This document shows, piece after piece, positions 16,079 to 25,220 of a stretch of 44,031 bases of DNA (position 1 is its first letter; every line of letters starts with the position of its first letter). A program made the translations under genes and the position numbers. The notes under the pieces were generated by a model. It was not told the DNA's origin, searched no databases, and was given only the letters and a program-made list of their open reading frames with translations. Source of the DNA: an uncultured bacterium (GTDB lineage: Bacteria > Bacillota_I > Bacilli_A > RF39 > UBA660); contig CASEVQ010000011.1 in assembly GCA_949291455.1 (NCBI GenBank), positions 1 to 44,031 of the forward strand. Reading direction: 5' to 3'.

Positions 16079-18262
16079 ATGAATGAATATATAAAAGGAA
16101 ATATAAAGAGAATTATATATAAAAATGATAATGGATATACAGTTGGTACTTTTAAAATTAAAGAGTCCTCAAATAAATTTGAATATTTAATAAATCAACA
16201 AATATCTTTTACTGGTTATTTTCATGATATTAATGATTATGATACTTATATTTTTTATGGTAATATTGTTAATCATGCTAAGTATGGTGAACAGTTTTCT
16301 GTTGAACTTTTTGATAGAGCTATGCCAGAAGAAAAAGATTCTATTACAGAGTTTTTAGCAAGTGGAATTTTTAAGGGAATAGGAGAAAAAACTGCAAAAA
16401 AAATCGTTGATTTTTTAGGTAGTGATGCTTTAAAAATTATTATAGATAATCCTGATAATTTATTATTAATTCCTCAAATTACTAAAAAACAAATTGATAT
16501 ACTTCATAACACTTTATTAGAATATAATTCTAGTTATAATATTATATTGAATCTTAATGAATTAGGTTTTTTAACAAAGGATAGTATGCTTATCTATAAT
16601 AAATATAAAGCAAATACTAATTCAGTAATAGAAGAAAATCTTTATAAGTTAATAGAGGATATTAAAGAAATAACGTTTAAAAAAATAGATGCTGTTGCAT
16701 TAAAACATGATTATGAACGTTGCGATAAAAGAAGAGTAAAAGCTGCTATTATATATACAATGGAAGAATTGTGTAATACATTAGGTCATTGTTATTTAAG
16801 TATAGAAGAAATATATAAATATACAATAATGTTTTTAGGTAATAATATTATTGAAGAAGATTTTATCAAAATTTTAAATGAACTTATATTAGAGATAAAA
16901 GTAGTTAAAGAAGAAGACCATTATTTATTGATATCAATGTGGGATGCTGAGGAGAATATTACTAGAAGAATAAAATATCTTTCATTAAAAGATGACTTTA
17001 AGATTAATGATATCGATAGGTATATAGCTCAAATTGAAAAGGATAAAAATATAGTTTATAATGATGAACAGTTATTAGCAATAAAAAATGCTATTTTAAA
17101 AAATTTTTTAATTATAACTGGAGGACCTGGAACCGGGAAAACAACTATTGTATCATCAATAATTGATTTATATAAGGATGTCAATAAATTAACTTATGAT
17201 AAATTAAATGAAGAAATGGTTTTATTAGCACCAACTGGTAGAGCTAGTAAAAGATTGGCTGAGAAAACAAGATTTCCTGCTTATACAATACATAGTTTCT
17301 TAAAATGGAATAAAGATTTAGATAAATTTGCTATAAATGAGTATAATAAAAGCGATGCTAAAATAGTTATTATTGATGAAGTAAGTATGATGGATGTACC
17401 ACTTTTTAATAGTCTTTTAAAGGGATTAAGATTAGATACAAAGATTATAATGGTAGGAGACTATGATCAATTACCTAGTGTTGGGCCAGGACAATTATTA
17501 AAAGATTTGATTGAATCTAATTTATTAAATGTTATTAGCTTAAAAAAACTTTATCGCCAAGGGAATGATTCTAATATAATTACTATTGCCCATGACGTTA
17601 ATAAAGGAATAGTCGATGAATCTATTATGAATATAAGTGATGATTTGACATTTATAGATACAAAAAATAATATTTTAGAAAAAATAGAAAGTATTTGTTT
17701 TAAATATAAAGATTATGATTTTAGAAATTTTCAAGTGTTAGCACCAATGTATAAAGGATTAAATGGAATTGATAGTATAAATAAGTATTTACAAAATATT
17801 TTTAATCCAAAAAGTAATAATAAAAAAGAAATACAGATTGGTGAATTTACTTATAGAGAAAATGATAAAGTATTACAATTAGTTAATATGCCTGAAGAAA
17901 GAATTTTTAATGGTGATATTGGAATAATATCAAAGATTGATAATAAAGAAATTATTATTGACTTTGATACTAATCAAGTAAAATTTAGTCCAAGTAATTT
18001 TAATAAATTTAAACTTGGATATGCTATAAGTATACATAAATCACAGGGAAGTGAATTTGATGTCGTTGTTTTGCCAGTTGTAAAAGGTTATAATAAAATG
18101 TTATATAGAAAACTTTATTATACAGCAATAACGAGAGCTAAAAATAATCTTATAATACTTGGTGATATAGATGCTTTAAAAATTGCTAGTAAAAATAATT
18201 TACAAGATATTAGAAAGACTTCTATAAAAGAAAAATTAATTAAAAAATTTAGTATAGATTAA
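16079..18262 (+). CDS. recD2: ATP-dependent 5'-3' DNA helicase RecD2
   Basis: A superfamily 1B helicase of the RecD2/YrrC type, which works without RecBC in repair and replication-fork maintenance. The 727 aa start with an OB-like N-terminal domain, followed by helix-hairpin-helix elements (FKGIGEKTAKKIVDFLG near residue 100). The helicase core has Walker A GGPGTGKT (G348-T355), motif Ia PTGRASKRL, motif II IIDEVSMMD, motif III VGDYDQLPSVGPG, a late motif IHKSQGSEFD and motif VI YTAITRAK. RecD2 lengths around 730-800 aa are usual. GAGGTGA precedes the ATG and TATAAT occurs at 16045-16050. Possible partners in the window are AddAB and RuvAB. Confidence 0.96.
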   Translation: MNEYIKGNIKRIIYKNDNGYTVGTFKIKESSNKFEYLINQQISFTGYFHDINDYDTYIFYGNIVNHAKYGEQFSVELFDRAMPEEKDSITEFLASGIFKGIGEKTAKKIVDFLGSDALKIIIDNPDNLLLIPQITKKQIDILHNTLLEYNSSYNIILNLNELGFLTKDSMLIYNKYKANTNSVIEENLYKLIEDIKEITFKKIDAVALKHDYERCDKRRVKAAIIYTMEELCNTLGHCYLSIEEIYKYTIMFLGNNIIEEDFIKILNELILEIKVVKEEDHYLLISMWDAEENITRRIKYLSLKDDFKINDIDRYIAQIEKDKNIVYNDEQLLAIKNAILKNFLIITGGPGTGKTTIVSSIIDLYKDVNKLTYDKLNEEMVLLAPTGRASKRLAEKTRFPAYTIHSFLKWNKDLDKFAINEYNKSDAKIVIIDEVSMMDVPLFNSLLKGLRLDTKIIMVGDYDQLPSVGPGQLLKDLIESNLLNVISLKKLYRQGNDSNIITIAHDVNKGIVDESIMNISDDLTFIDTKNNILEKIESICFKYKDYDFRNFQVLAPMYKGLNGIDSINKYLQNIFNPKSNNKKEIQIGEFTYRENDKVLQLVNMPEERIFNGDIGIISKIDNKEIIIDFDTNQVKFSPSNFNKFKLGYAISIHKSQGSEFDVVVLPVVKGYNKMLYRKLYYTAITRAKNNLIILGDIDALKIASKNNLQDIRKTSIKEKLIKKFSID

Positions 18263-18327
18263 ATGAAAAATGTCATAATAATAATGGTATTATTAATACC
18301 ATATCATATTTTAAAGAGGTGAAACTT

Positions 18328-18483
18328 TTGGATAAGGCATGGAAAATACTAGCATTAATGGGTGTTGGATATGCTTCTTGGATGATTTATAAAAAATATA
18401 ATCCAGAATGTGTTCATGATATGAAAAACACTATTGAAAAAATGACCAAAAAAGCTAGTAATAAGATTGAAAATATGATGTAA
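18328..18483 (+). CDS. Small anchored protein with TTG start
   Basis: A 51-aa open frame starting at TTG 18328, preceded by AGAGGTG at 18315-18321, and ending at TAA. It has a short N-terminal hydrophobic stretch (about residues 5-20, ILALMGVGYASWMIY) and then an amphipathic Lys-rich tail (about 30-51). The composition resembles YtxH-like or other small membrane-anchored proteins but is too short to assign. It follows recD2 after 65 nt, which include a perfect palindrome ATGGTATT-ATT-AATACCAT at 18284-18302, and it is closed by a strong terminator. The ribosome binding site, coherent composition and terminator argue that it is real. Confidence 0.65.
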   Translation: MDKAWKILALMGVGYASWMIYKKYNPECVHDMKNTIEKMTKKASNKIENMM

Positions 18484-18505
18484 AAAATCAAAATTATTTT
18501 GATTT

Positions 18506-18533
18506 ACTGTTAACATAATAGTTAACAGTTTTT
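18506..18533 (+). terminator. Strong intrinsic terminator
   Basis: ACTGTTAAC (18506-18514) pairs perfectly with GTTAACAGT (18521-18529) around a 6-nt loop and runs into TTTTT. A weaker upstream hairpin, AAATCAAAA/TTTTGATTT, precedes it. Confidence 0.85.
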
Positions 18534-18609
18534 GAATGCTTAAAAAAGTTACTATTTAAATATAAAAGTAATATAATAATAGCATATAAAATAGAAAGAA
18601 GGCAAAAAA

Positions 18610-20091
18610 ATGAATAGAAAGAGGGTAGGAAAATATGATTGCTATTCTAATAAAGTAAAAGGATTTACTTTATTAGAACTATTAGCAGTAATAATAATAT
18701 TAGGAATATTAATGATAATAGCAATACCAGCAGTAACAGAGTATATATCATCATCAAGAAAGAGTGCTTATATAACAAAGAGTGCTTATATAACAACGGC
18801 ATTAAGATATATAGATGGCGTAAGAAATAAAGTAAATGCAGCAGAAATACCAATCTATGATAAAGAAGCAACATATTATATATCAGGAAGTTGTGTCTCA
18901 ATGGAAAAAGGAGGAACAAGTCCATATGGAGACTGGGAAGAATATTATGTAGTAGTAACATATGATGGAACAGGGTATGACTATTATTGAACAAGTAGAG
19001 ATGAGACAAATACTGGAATATATTTAACATATCAAGATTTATTAGATGTTGATAGAATAGAGAATAATGTAACAAGTATCTCAACAAGTATAGGAGTAGG
19101 AGATAGAGAAAAGATATTAGTATTAAAGGATAGTTGTGATATAAATGATGCCGAAGAATTAGTAGCAACAAGTAGTATACCAGAAAAGGGAACAAGCGAT
19201 GGAAGTGAAACAGAAAATCCAGGAAATATTAGTGTAGCAACAGATGAAAGCTGTTTTGAATTTGATTCTGCAACTGGAACTATAACTGAATATAATTGTA
19301 GACCTAATAAATTCAATTCTAATACTTATCAAATGTTAAATATAGATGAGTGCGCAAATTATATTTCAAGTATTGGAGAATTTTCTGAAACTGAAGCAAG
19401 ACTATATTGTGCGGATGATCCTAGTTTTGAAAAATCCTTAAAAGAAGATATTTTGTCTGAATATTATTTATCATCTGAAGTTGAACAAATGATAAATAAT
19501 AGTATAATAAAAATCAATACCTTTACTCCTGTTAAAGATGTAGTAATACCGGAGAAAATTAATGGAGTTACAGTTACAAAAATAGGTGAGTCTGCTTTTG
19601 CTGATAGTGATTTGCATACAGTAGAAATACCAAATACTGTAACAGAAATTGATGATTTTGCTTTTTACGATAATCTTCTTCTATATAATATTGTTAATAA
19701 AACAGGAAGAAGTTTTGATTGGAGTGATGTTTTTGGAAACAATTCTTCAGATTATAGTAATGATTTTATAGTCGGTGATTATAAAAAAAATAATTTTTAT
19801 AATGTTCTAGCTTTTTTTATAAAAATAACATCTTCTCCAATAGATAAAATTGATTTTGATAAAATGATTTTGATTGAAGATATGGGATTTGGTGTTCAAT
19901 CAGTAACTCTTAAAGATTCAATGGGATATGAGATATATTATAATGATTTGTTTACTTTGGATGAATGGCAAGAATTTAGAGTTGGAAGTAAAGTGGAAGC
20001 AAAAAGTTGTAATCCTGTTTTGATAAAAATTTTAAAAGATAATAATGTTATATTTATAGGGCCGGTAGCTTATATGATATGTGTGGAATAA
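18610..20091 (+). pseudogene. Prepilin/LRR protein gene interrupted by in-frame TGA
   Basis: One reading frame of 494 codons runs from ATG 18610 to TAA 20091 and is broken only by TGA at 18988-18990 (codon 127). The part before it is a full prepilin start: KG|FTLLELLAVIII, the hydrophobic helix and a pilin head with GDWEEYYVVVTYD. The part after it continues in the same frame to a Cys-containing linker, one BspA-like repeat (TKIGESAFADSDLHTVEIPNTVTEI) and an unrecognised C-terminal domain of about 140 aa. The paralogue at 8340 has Phe at the aligned position, so the TGA looks like a nonsense change, not a domain border. A re-initiation product from ATG 19333 would lack the secretion signal. 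It could also be a sequencing error or population variant. TTG and TGG are possible one-step ancestors, as is TTA. Confidence 0.8.
18763..18798 (+). repeat. 18-bp tandem duplication inside the prepilin gene
   Basis: AGTGCTTATATAACAAAG is followed directly by AGTGCTTATATAACAACG, differing at one base. It adds six residues (SAYITK) just after the pilin helix. Alignment with the paralogue at 8340 shows that only one copy is ancestral. Confidence 0.9.
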
Positions 20092-20144
20092 TATTACTAG
20101 TATTTTATATTATTTTTATATCTTTTATAATAAAAATTAATCAT

Positions 20145-20176
20145 GTCAATTGTTAACTTATACAATTGGCTTTTTT
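20145..20176 (+). terminator. Intrinsic terminator after the broken prepilin gene
   Basis: GTCAATTGT (20145-20153) pairs with ACAATTGGC (20162-20170) in a 9-bp stem with one G-U pair, followed by TTTTTT. Confidence 0.8.
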
Positions 20177-20285
20177 ATTAAATTAATATTTACATTTTAA
20201 TATTCAGATTTGTATTATTGATTTTATATTAATTTTATTGTTAAAAAGATTATCAAAATGTTATACTAAATGTATGGAGGTGCAT

Positions 20286-20933
20286 ATGAAAAAATATCAA
20301 TGTTCGATTTGTGGTTATATTTATGATGAAGAAAAAGAAGGGGTAAGATTTAGTGATTTACCTGATGATTGGAAATGTCCTTTATGTGGTGCTCCTAAGG
20401 ATATGTTTGTAGAAATTGCTGAAGAAAATAGTAATGTTAAAGAAGAAAGTAAGACTGAAGTAAATGATAATATAATTGAAGAAAGCGAAGATTTGAGAGA
20501 ATTAAGCAATGCTGAAATTGCTTATATATGTTCTAATTTAGCAAAATCTTGTGAAAAACAATATTTAGAAAATGAACAGAAAATGTTTCAAGAGTTATAT
20601 GAATATTTCAATAAAAAAGTAGTAGCTAAAGAGGGAAATATTGATAATGTTTCTGAAAAAATTGATAATGATATTAATATGTTTAATGAAGCTAGCAATA
20701 TTGCAGATGAAGTTAAAGATTCTGGTGCAAAAAGAGTTATTACATGGGCATCAAAAACTTCTAATCTTATTAAAACAATTTTAAATAAATATCAAAATAG
20801 TGGAGTAGATTATATAAAAAATACAAAAATATGGGTTTGTGATATTTGTGGGTTTATTTATGTTGGAGACGAACCTCCAAAAGTATGTCCAATTTGTAAG
20901 GTTCCTAATTTTAAAATAATGGAGGTAAAATGA
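20286..20933 (+). CDS. Double-rubredoxin protein with helical linker
   Basis: A 215-aa cytoplasmic protein with two iron sites. The N-terminal rubredoxin domain has C6-x2-C9 and C31-x2-C34 ([17 protein letters not shown]). The C-terminal one is the short rubrerythrin-type rubredoxin fold, with C185-x2-C188 and C201-x2-C204 ([20 protein letters not shown]). Between them, about 135 residues are acidic and helical, where a rubrerythrin would have its diiron four-helix bundle. I do not see the ExxH diiron signatures, so this middle part looks diverged or unrelated. The start is ATG 20286 with GGAGGTG at 20277-20283; the longer frame from 20238 has no site. The stop overlaps the ferredoxin start (TGATG). 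An electron-transfer or oxidative-stress role is inferred. Confidence 0.82.
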   Translation: MKKYQCSICGYIYDEEKEGVRFSDLPDDWKCPLCGAPKDMFVEIAEENSNVKEESKTEVNDNIIEESEDLRELSNAEIAYICSNLAKSCEKQYLENEQKMFQELYEYFNKKVVAKEGNIDNVSEKIDNDINMFNEASNIADEVKDSGAKRVITWASKTSNLIKTILNKYQNSGVDYIKNTKIWVCDICGFIYVGDEPPKVCPICKVPNFKIMEVK

Positions 20934-21421
20934 TGAAAGATTTTCATGCCTATAGAAATATAAAATTATGTAGTAAAGATTGTCTTTGCTTATTTGTTTG
21001 TCCGACAGGTGCTACAAATAATGAAACAGGACAAATAGATTTTTCTAAATGTATTGGTTGTGGTGCTTGTGCAGTATCGTGTCCTTCTAGAGCAATAACT
21101 ATGATACCTAATACTATGCCAGATTCACAGGTTAAATCAAAAAAAGTGATTGATAAATTATTTGAAATTGCTAATAATAAAATCAGTGAAATAGAAATAT
21201 TAAAATATATATTGGAAAATTCTAAAAATGAGGATAATCGTTTAATTAAAGCATTAATATACTCTAATAAGGTTGTTATAGAAGATTTAATGCGAGAAGC
21301 TGATTTTATGCTTCCACAAGGTAAAAAGTCATTGTTATTACTTTCAAGGCTTAATAAAAATGAAGACACAAAGGATATTGCTAATAAATTATTAAATGAT
21401 TTAAGTAATAGCGTTAAGTAA
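20933..21421 (+). CDS. Atypical 4Fe-4S ferredoxin-like protein
   Basis: A 162-aa protein with a ferredoxin-like N-terminal third and a helical C-terminal region. The second cluster motif is canonical: C40-x2-C43-x2-C46-x3-C50-P. The first is not: C13-x3-C17-x1-C19-x3-C23-P, still followed by TGAT as in ferredoxins. The remaining ~110 residues are helical, without a fold I recognise. The second of two adjacent ATGs (20933) is preferred because GGAGGT (20921-20926) is then 6 nt away. It overlaps the double-rubredoxin stop by one base, implying translational coupling and matched amounts. The pair probably passes electrons between them or to a shared partner; the actual substrate is not visible. 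Confidence 0.83.
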   Translation: MKDFHAYRNIKLCSKDCLCLFVCPTGATNNETGQIDFSKCIGCGACAVSCPSRAITMIPNTMPDSQVKSKKVIDKLFEIANNKISEIEILKYILENSKNEDNRLIKALIYSNKVVIEDLMREADFMLPQGKKSLLLLSRLNKNEDTKDIANKLLNDLSNSVK

Positions 21422-21439
21422 AAGTTTTTATTATTTAAC

Positions 21440-21467
21440 TTGCAAATATAAATCTTTATGTTATAAT
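21440..21467 (+). promoter_or_regulatory. Promoter of the pheST leader
   Basis: TTGCAA at 21440-21445, a 16-nt spacer and a perfect TATAAT at 21462-21467, directly upstream of the T-box leader. Confidence 0.75.
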
Positions 21468-21473
21468 TGGTTA

Positions 21474-21690
21474 TATATTTTTAATGCTGTGATTAGAAAG
21501 TAGTAATAAAGTTTTTGTTTTAAAGAGAGCTGTTGGTTGGTGAAAAATAGTAAACACTCTTTATGAATTCGTTCTATAGCTGTTATTAATAGTAAACGGT
21601 TAATTCCCGTTATAGATTAGAGAGTAGTTTTCTACTGAAATAAGGTGGTACCACGAGCATTTCGTCCTTTGGATGAAATGCTTTTATTTT
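21474..21690 (+). promoter_or_regulatory. T-box riboswitch, phenylalanine-specific (pheST leader)
   Basis: The leader has AAAGAGAG and GGTTGGTG elements of stem I and a specifier loop ATGAATTCG in which UUC (21568-21570) is the Phe codon. The canonical T-box AAGGTGGTACCACG is at 21642-21655. The terminator is AGCATTTCGTCC (21656-21667) with GGATGAAATGCT (21671-21682), followed by a T-run. Uncharged tRNA-Phe should release pheST transcription. Confidence 0.96.
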
Positions 21691-21705
21691 TGAAAGGAGA
21701 TTTTT

Positions 21706-22758
21706 ATGGATATTGAAAAAAAAGTATGTGAAATAAGAGATAATTTAAATAAAGAAATTGAAAGTGTTAACAACATGAATGATTTGTCTAATTTAAAAAT
21801 TAAATATTTAGGTAAAAAAGGAGAAATTACTCTTTTAACAAGTGATATGGCAAGTTTATCAATTGAAATGAAAAAAGAAGTTGGACGTGTTGCTAATGAA
21901 TTAAAGAAAGAAGCTACGGATATTATTTCAAAAATTGAGCAAGAAATTAAAGAAAAAGAGCTAAACGAAAAGTTAAAGAGTGAAAAAATTGATATTACTT
22001 TACCAAGTACTAAGATTAATGTTGGTAGTGCTAATATATTAGAAAGTCTTATTGAAGAAATAGAAGAATTATTTCTTTCAATGGGATATGATGTAGTAGA
22101 AGGACCAGAAGTAGAAAAAGATTTATATAATTTTGAGCTTTTAAATTTACCTAAAGGACATCCTGCAAGGGATGCTCAAGATACTTTTTATACTTTTGAA
22201 GATAGTCTTCTGTTAAGAAGTCAAACTTCACCTGTTCAAATAAGAACTATGTTAGCTAATAAAGAGAAAACACCTTTACGTGTAATTTGTCCTGGTAAAA
22301 CTTATAGAAGAGATGATGATGATGCAACCCATTCACATCAATTTACACAAATTGAAGGATTATTGGTAGATAAAAATGTATCTCTTGCAGATTTAAAAGG
22401 TACATTTGATATAGTAGCTAAAAAATTATTTGGTAATGAAAGGGAAACAAGATTTAGACCTAGTTTTTATCCATTTACTGAACCTTCTGTCGAGCTTGAT
22501 ATTTCATGTTTTAATTGTGGTGGTAAAGGATGCAATATTTGTAAAGGTACAGGATGGATAACTGTTGGTGGTGCTGGTATAGTTCATCATAATGTTTTAG
22601 ATAATTGTGGCTATGATTCTAATGTTTGGTCAGGTTTTGCATTTGGGTTTGGAGCAGAACGTTTAGCAATGCTTAAATATGGGATTACAGATATTAGAAC
22701 TTTTTATACTAATGATTTAAGAATAAAAGATATTTTTGATAGAAAAGAGGCTGAGTAA
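21706..22758 (+). CDS. pheS: Phenylalanyl-tRNA synthetase alpha subunit
   Basis: The catalytic subunit of the (alpha-beta)2 PheRS. The 350 aa carry an N-terminal coiled-coil arm (about 1-85, binds tRNA-Phe) and the class II core: GPEVEKDLYNFELLN, KGHPARDAQDTFY, LLRSQTSPVQIR (motif 2 side), THSHQFTQIEGL and the motif 3 region FGFGAERLAMLKYGI. A CxxC pair sits in SCFNCGGKGCNICKGTGW. AAAGGAGA is 6 nt upstream of the ATG. It is the first gene behind the Phe T-box, with pheT beginning 2 nt after its stop. Confidence 0.98.
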   Translation: MDIEKKVCEIRDNLNKEIESVNNMNDLSNLKIKYLGKKGEITLLTSDMASLSIEMKKEVGRVANELKKEATDIISKIEQEIKEKELNEKLKSEKIDITLPSTKINVGSANILESLIEEIEELFLSMGYDVVEGPEVEKDLYNFELLNLPKGHPARDAQDTFYTFEDSLLLRSQTSPVQIRTMLANKEKTPLRVICPGKTYRRDDDDATHSHQFTQIEGLLVDKNVSLADLKGTFDIVAKKLFGNERETRFRPSFYPFTEPSVELDISCFNCGGKGCNICKGTGWITVGGAGIVHHNVLDNCGYDSNVWSGFAFGFGAERLAMLKYGITDIRTFYTNDLRIKDIFDRKEAE

Positions 22759-22759
22759 T

Positions 22760-25138
22760 ATGGCAATAAGCATGAATTGGGTTAAAGATTATGTTAATCT
22801 TGATGGGATAGATTTAAAAGAATTAGCTATTAAAGTGACTAATGCTGGAGTTAATGTAGAAAAAGTAATCAATCATAATTTGAATAATTTAGTTGTTGGA
22901 AAAGTGTTAAAATGTAGTATGCATCCTGATTCAGATCATTTACATGTTTGTATTGTTGATACTAAAGATGAGAAAAGACAAATTGTTTGTGGTGCTTCTA
23001 ATGTAAGAGAAAATATTAAAGTAATAGTTTCTCTTCCCGGTGCTATTTTACCAGGTGGTATTGAAATTAAGTCTAGTGTAATACGTGGAGTTGAGTCTAA
23101 TGGTATGATATGTGCTTTATCGGAACTAGGATTGGAAGAGGAAACTCCAGAAAATAGAGCTAAGGGTATTTATATTTTGCCAGATGATGTAGAAGTAGGT
23201 AGTGATGCAGTTAAATATTTAGGTCTTGACGATACAATATATGAACTTGACTTAAATCCAAATAGAAATATTGATTGTACTAATCATATTGGATTTGCTT
23301 ATGAAGTTGCTAGTGTATTAGGAAAAAAAGTAAAGCTTCCAGAAATTGATTATAAAGCGATTAAAGATTCGGTTAAGAAACATTTTTCTATAGAAATAAA
23401 AACTCCAAATTGCACAATGTATAATGCAAAAATGGTAAAGAATGTTGTTATTAAGGAGTCTCCTAATTTTATTAAGAATAGACTTATTGCAGCTGGTATG
23501 AGACCAATTAATAATGTTGTCGATATTTCTAATTATGTTATGTTAGAGTTTGGACAGCCATTACATTTTTTTGATAAAGATAAATTAGGAGATAAAATCT
23601 TAGTTAGAATGGCTGGAGATAATGAGACAATTGTAACTCTCGATAAAAAAGAAAGACTTTTAACAAGTGATGATATTGTTATTACAGATGGTAAAAATCC
23701 AGTATGTATTGCAGGTGTAATGGGTGGTGAAAATACAGAAATAGATTATTCAACCAAAAATATTTTAATTGAAAGTGCAATTTTTAATCCTTATAATGTT
23801 AGATATACTTCTTTAAGACTAGATTTACGAAGTGAAGCTTCTCTTAGATATGAAAGAGGACTTAACTATGAATATTGTAGTCTTGCTATTGAAAGAGCTT
23901 GTTATTTGCTTCAGAAATATGCTGTTGGTGAAGTATTAAGTGATACGATAGTTTATGATAATATTGATAAAGTAAAAAAAGTTGCTAGTGTTACAAAAGA
24001 TGAAGTTAATAATGTTTTAGGACTTTCAATGACTAATGCTGATATTAAAAAAAGTCTTGATAATTTAGGTTTTGATTATAAATGTGATAAAGATATCTAT
24101 GAGGTCGAAATACCTAATAGAAGGTTAGATGTTGAAGCGCATAAACAGGATTTAATAGAAGAAATTGGAAGACTTTATGGATATGATAAAATTGTATCAA
24201 AACTTCCTGTTATAGAATCTACTGCTGGAAAATATGCTGATAATGTTAAATATAGAAAAATTGTATCTAAAAGACTTAGAAGCCTAGGACTTAATGAATG
24301 TAGAACTTATACTTTAGTTAGTGATGAGGATAATAATTTATTTAAATATGATAGAAAAGAAAGCATTGATTTGTTGCGTCCAATGAGTAATGATAAAAAG
24401 ACTCTAAGGCAAACAATAATTCCATCATTATTAAAAGTATATGAGTATAATAAAGCACGTAAAGTTAATGATATACTTCTTTATGAAATATCTAACGTTT
24501 ACTATGATATGGATAAGGAAGATACTAAAATAGCAGTTTTAATGAGTGGTAATTATTTAAATAATAATTGGCAAAAAATAGAAAATAAAGTAGATTTTTA
24601 TCTTATAAAAGGATTATTAGAAAATTTACTTAATTATTTAGGATTTAAAAATAGATATCAGTTAGTTGAAAAAATAGTTGATGGTATTCATCCAGGAATT
24701 TCTTGTGTTATTACGATAGATAAAGAAGAAATTGGATATATGGGTAAAATTCATCCTAATTTAGTTAAAGATGATATATATGTTTTTGAAATTAGTATTA
24801 ATAAATTAATTGATAAGAAAATTAAACCAATAAGATTTAAAGAAATTTCTAAATATCCATCAGTTGAAAAAGATTTAGCCTTTATTGTTAATGATGATGT
24901 AACTTCTTTTGAAATTATTGATACAATTAAAAAATCAGCAGGTCATATTTTAAGTAATATTGATGTTTTTGATTTGTATAAAGGGGAAAATGTACCTTCT
25001 GGTAAAAAGTCTATTGCATATAATTTAACGTTTACTGACTATAATAAAACTTTAAATGATGATGAAGTAATGAAAATATTTAATAAGATTATTAGTGATG
25101 TTGAAAGAAAGCATTCTGCAATTTTGAGGGATAAATAA
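22760..25138 (+). CDS. pheT: Phenylalanyl-tRNA synthetase beta subunit
   Basis: The structural and editing subunit of PheRS. The 792 aa follow the full-length bacterial layout: an EMAP-type tRNA-binding domain (about 40-150, SDHLHVCIVDT and IVCGASNVR), a B3/B4 editing domain (about 210-385, with IIEIG-like RPINNVVDISNYVMLEFGQPLH and GVMGG), the B5 domain (about 405-475, LDVEAHKQDLIEEIGRLYGYD), a catalytic-like core, and the C-terminal ferredoxin-fold anticodon-binding domain (about 700-792, KYPSVEKDLAFIV). The start is ATG 22760 with AGAGG at 22746-22750; the frame from 22736 overlaps pheS. A hairpin follows the stop. Confidence 0.98.
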   Translation: MAISMNWVKDYVNLDGIDLKELAIKVTNAGVNVEKVINHNLNNLVVGKVLKCSMHPDSDHLHVCIVDTKDEKRQIVCGASNVRENIKVIVSLPGAILPGGIEIKSSVIRGVESNGMICALSELGLEEETPENRAKGIYILPDDVEVGSDAVKYLGLDDTIYELDLNPNRNIDCTNHIGFAYEVASVLGKKVKLPEIDYKAIKDSVKKHFSIEIKTPNCTMYNAKMVKNVVIKESPNFIKNRLIAAGMRPINNVVDISNYVMLEFGQPLHFFDKDKLGDKILVRMAGDNETIVTLDKKERLLTSDDIVITDGKNPVCIAGVMGGENTEIDYSTKNILIESAIFNPYNVRYTSLRLDLRSEASLRYERGLNYEYCSLAIERACYLLQKYAVGEVLSDTIVYDNIDKVKKVASVTKDEVNNVLGLSMTNADIKKSLDNLGFDYKCDKDIYEVEIPNRRLDVEAHKQDLIEEIGRLYGYDKIVSKLPVIESTAGKYADNVKYRKIVSKRLRSLGLNECRTYTLVSDEDNNLFKYDRKESIDLLRPMSNDKKTLRQTIIPSLLKVYEYNKARKVNDILLYEISNVYYDMDKEDTKIAVLMSGNYLNNNWQKIENKVDFYLIKGLLENLLNYLGFKNRYQLVEKIVDGIHPGISCVITIDKEEIGYMGKIHPNLVKDDIYVFEISINKLIDKKIKPIRFKEISKYPSVEKDLAFIVNDDVTSFEIIDTIKKSAGHILSNIDVFDLYKGENVPSGKKSIAYNLTFTDYNKTLNDDEVMKIFNKIISDVERKHSAILRDK

Positions 25139-25152
25139 AACGTTTTACAATT

Positions 25153-25179
25153 AAAAGAAAATAACTTTTCTTTTTTTTC
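25153..25179 (+). terminator. Terminator after pheT
   Basis: AAAAGAAAA (25153-25161) pairs with TTTTCTTTT (25166-25174), followed by more T. The stem is AT-rich but well placed. Confidence 0.55.
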
Positions 25180-25220
25180 TATAATTGGTATAATAATTAT
25201 ATATATTTTGGGGTGATTTT

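Noticed and set aside
18988-18990. TGA read as tryptophan (mollicute-type code 4)
   Set aside because: All other genes use TGG for Trp with no internal TGA, and several genes (ends at 20933, 29436, 37263, 42578) finish naturally at TGA. Standard code fits; the TGA in the prepilin gene is a genuine interruption or an error.
18665-19195. Long antisense open frame of 176 codons, rich in Leu, Tyr and His
   Set aside because: It is the mirror image of an A-ending codon style on the plus strand, lacks a ribosome binding site, and its composition is not protein-like.
20950-21369. Antisense open frame of 139 codons opposite the ferredoxin gene
   Set aside because: The plus strand encodes a clear cysteine-motif ferredoxin in the same place; the antisense frame has no ribosome binding site.
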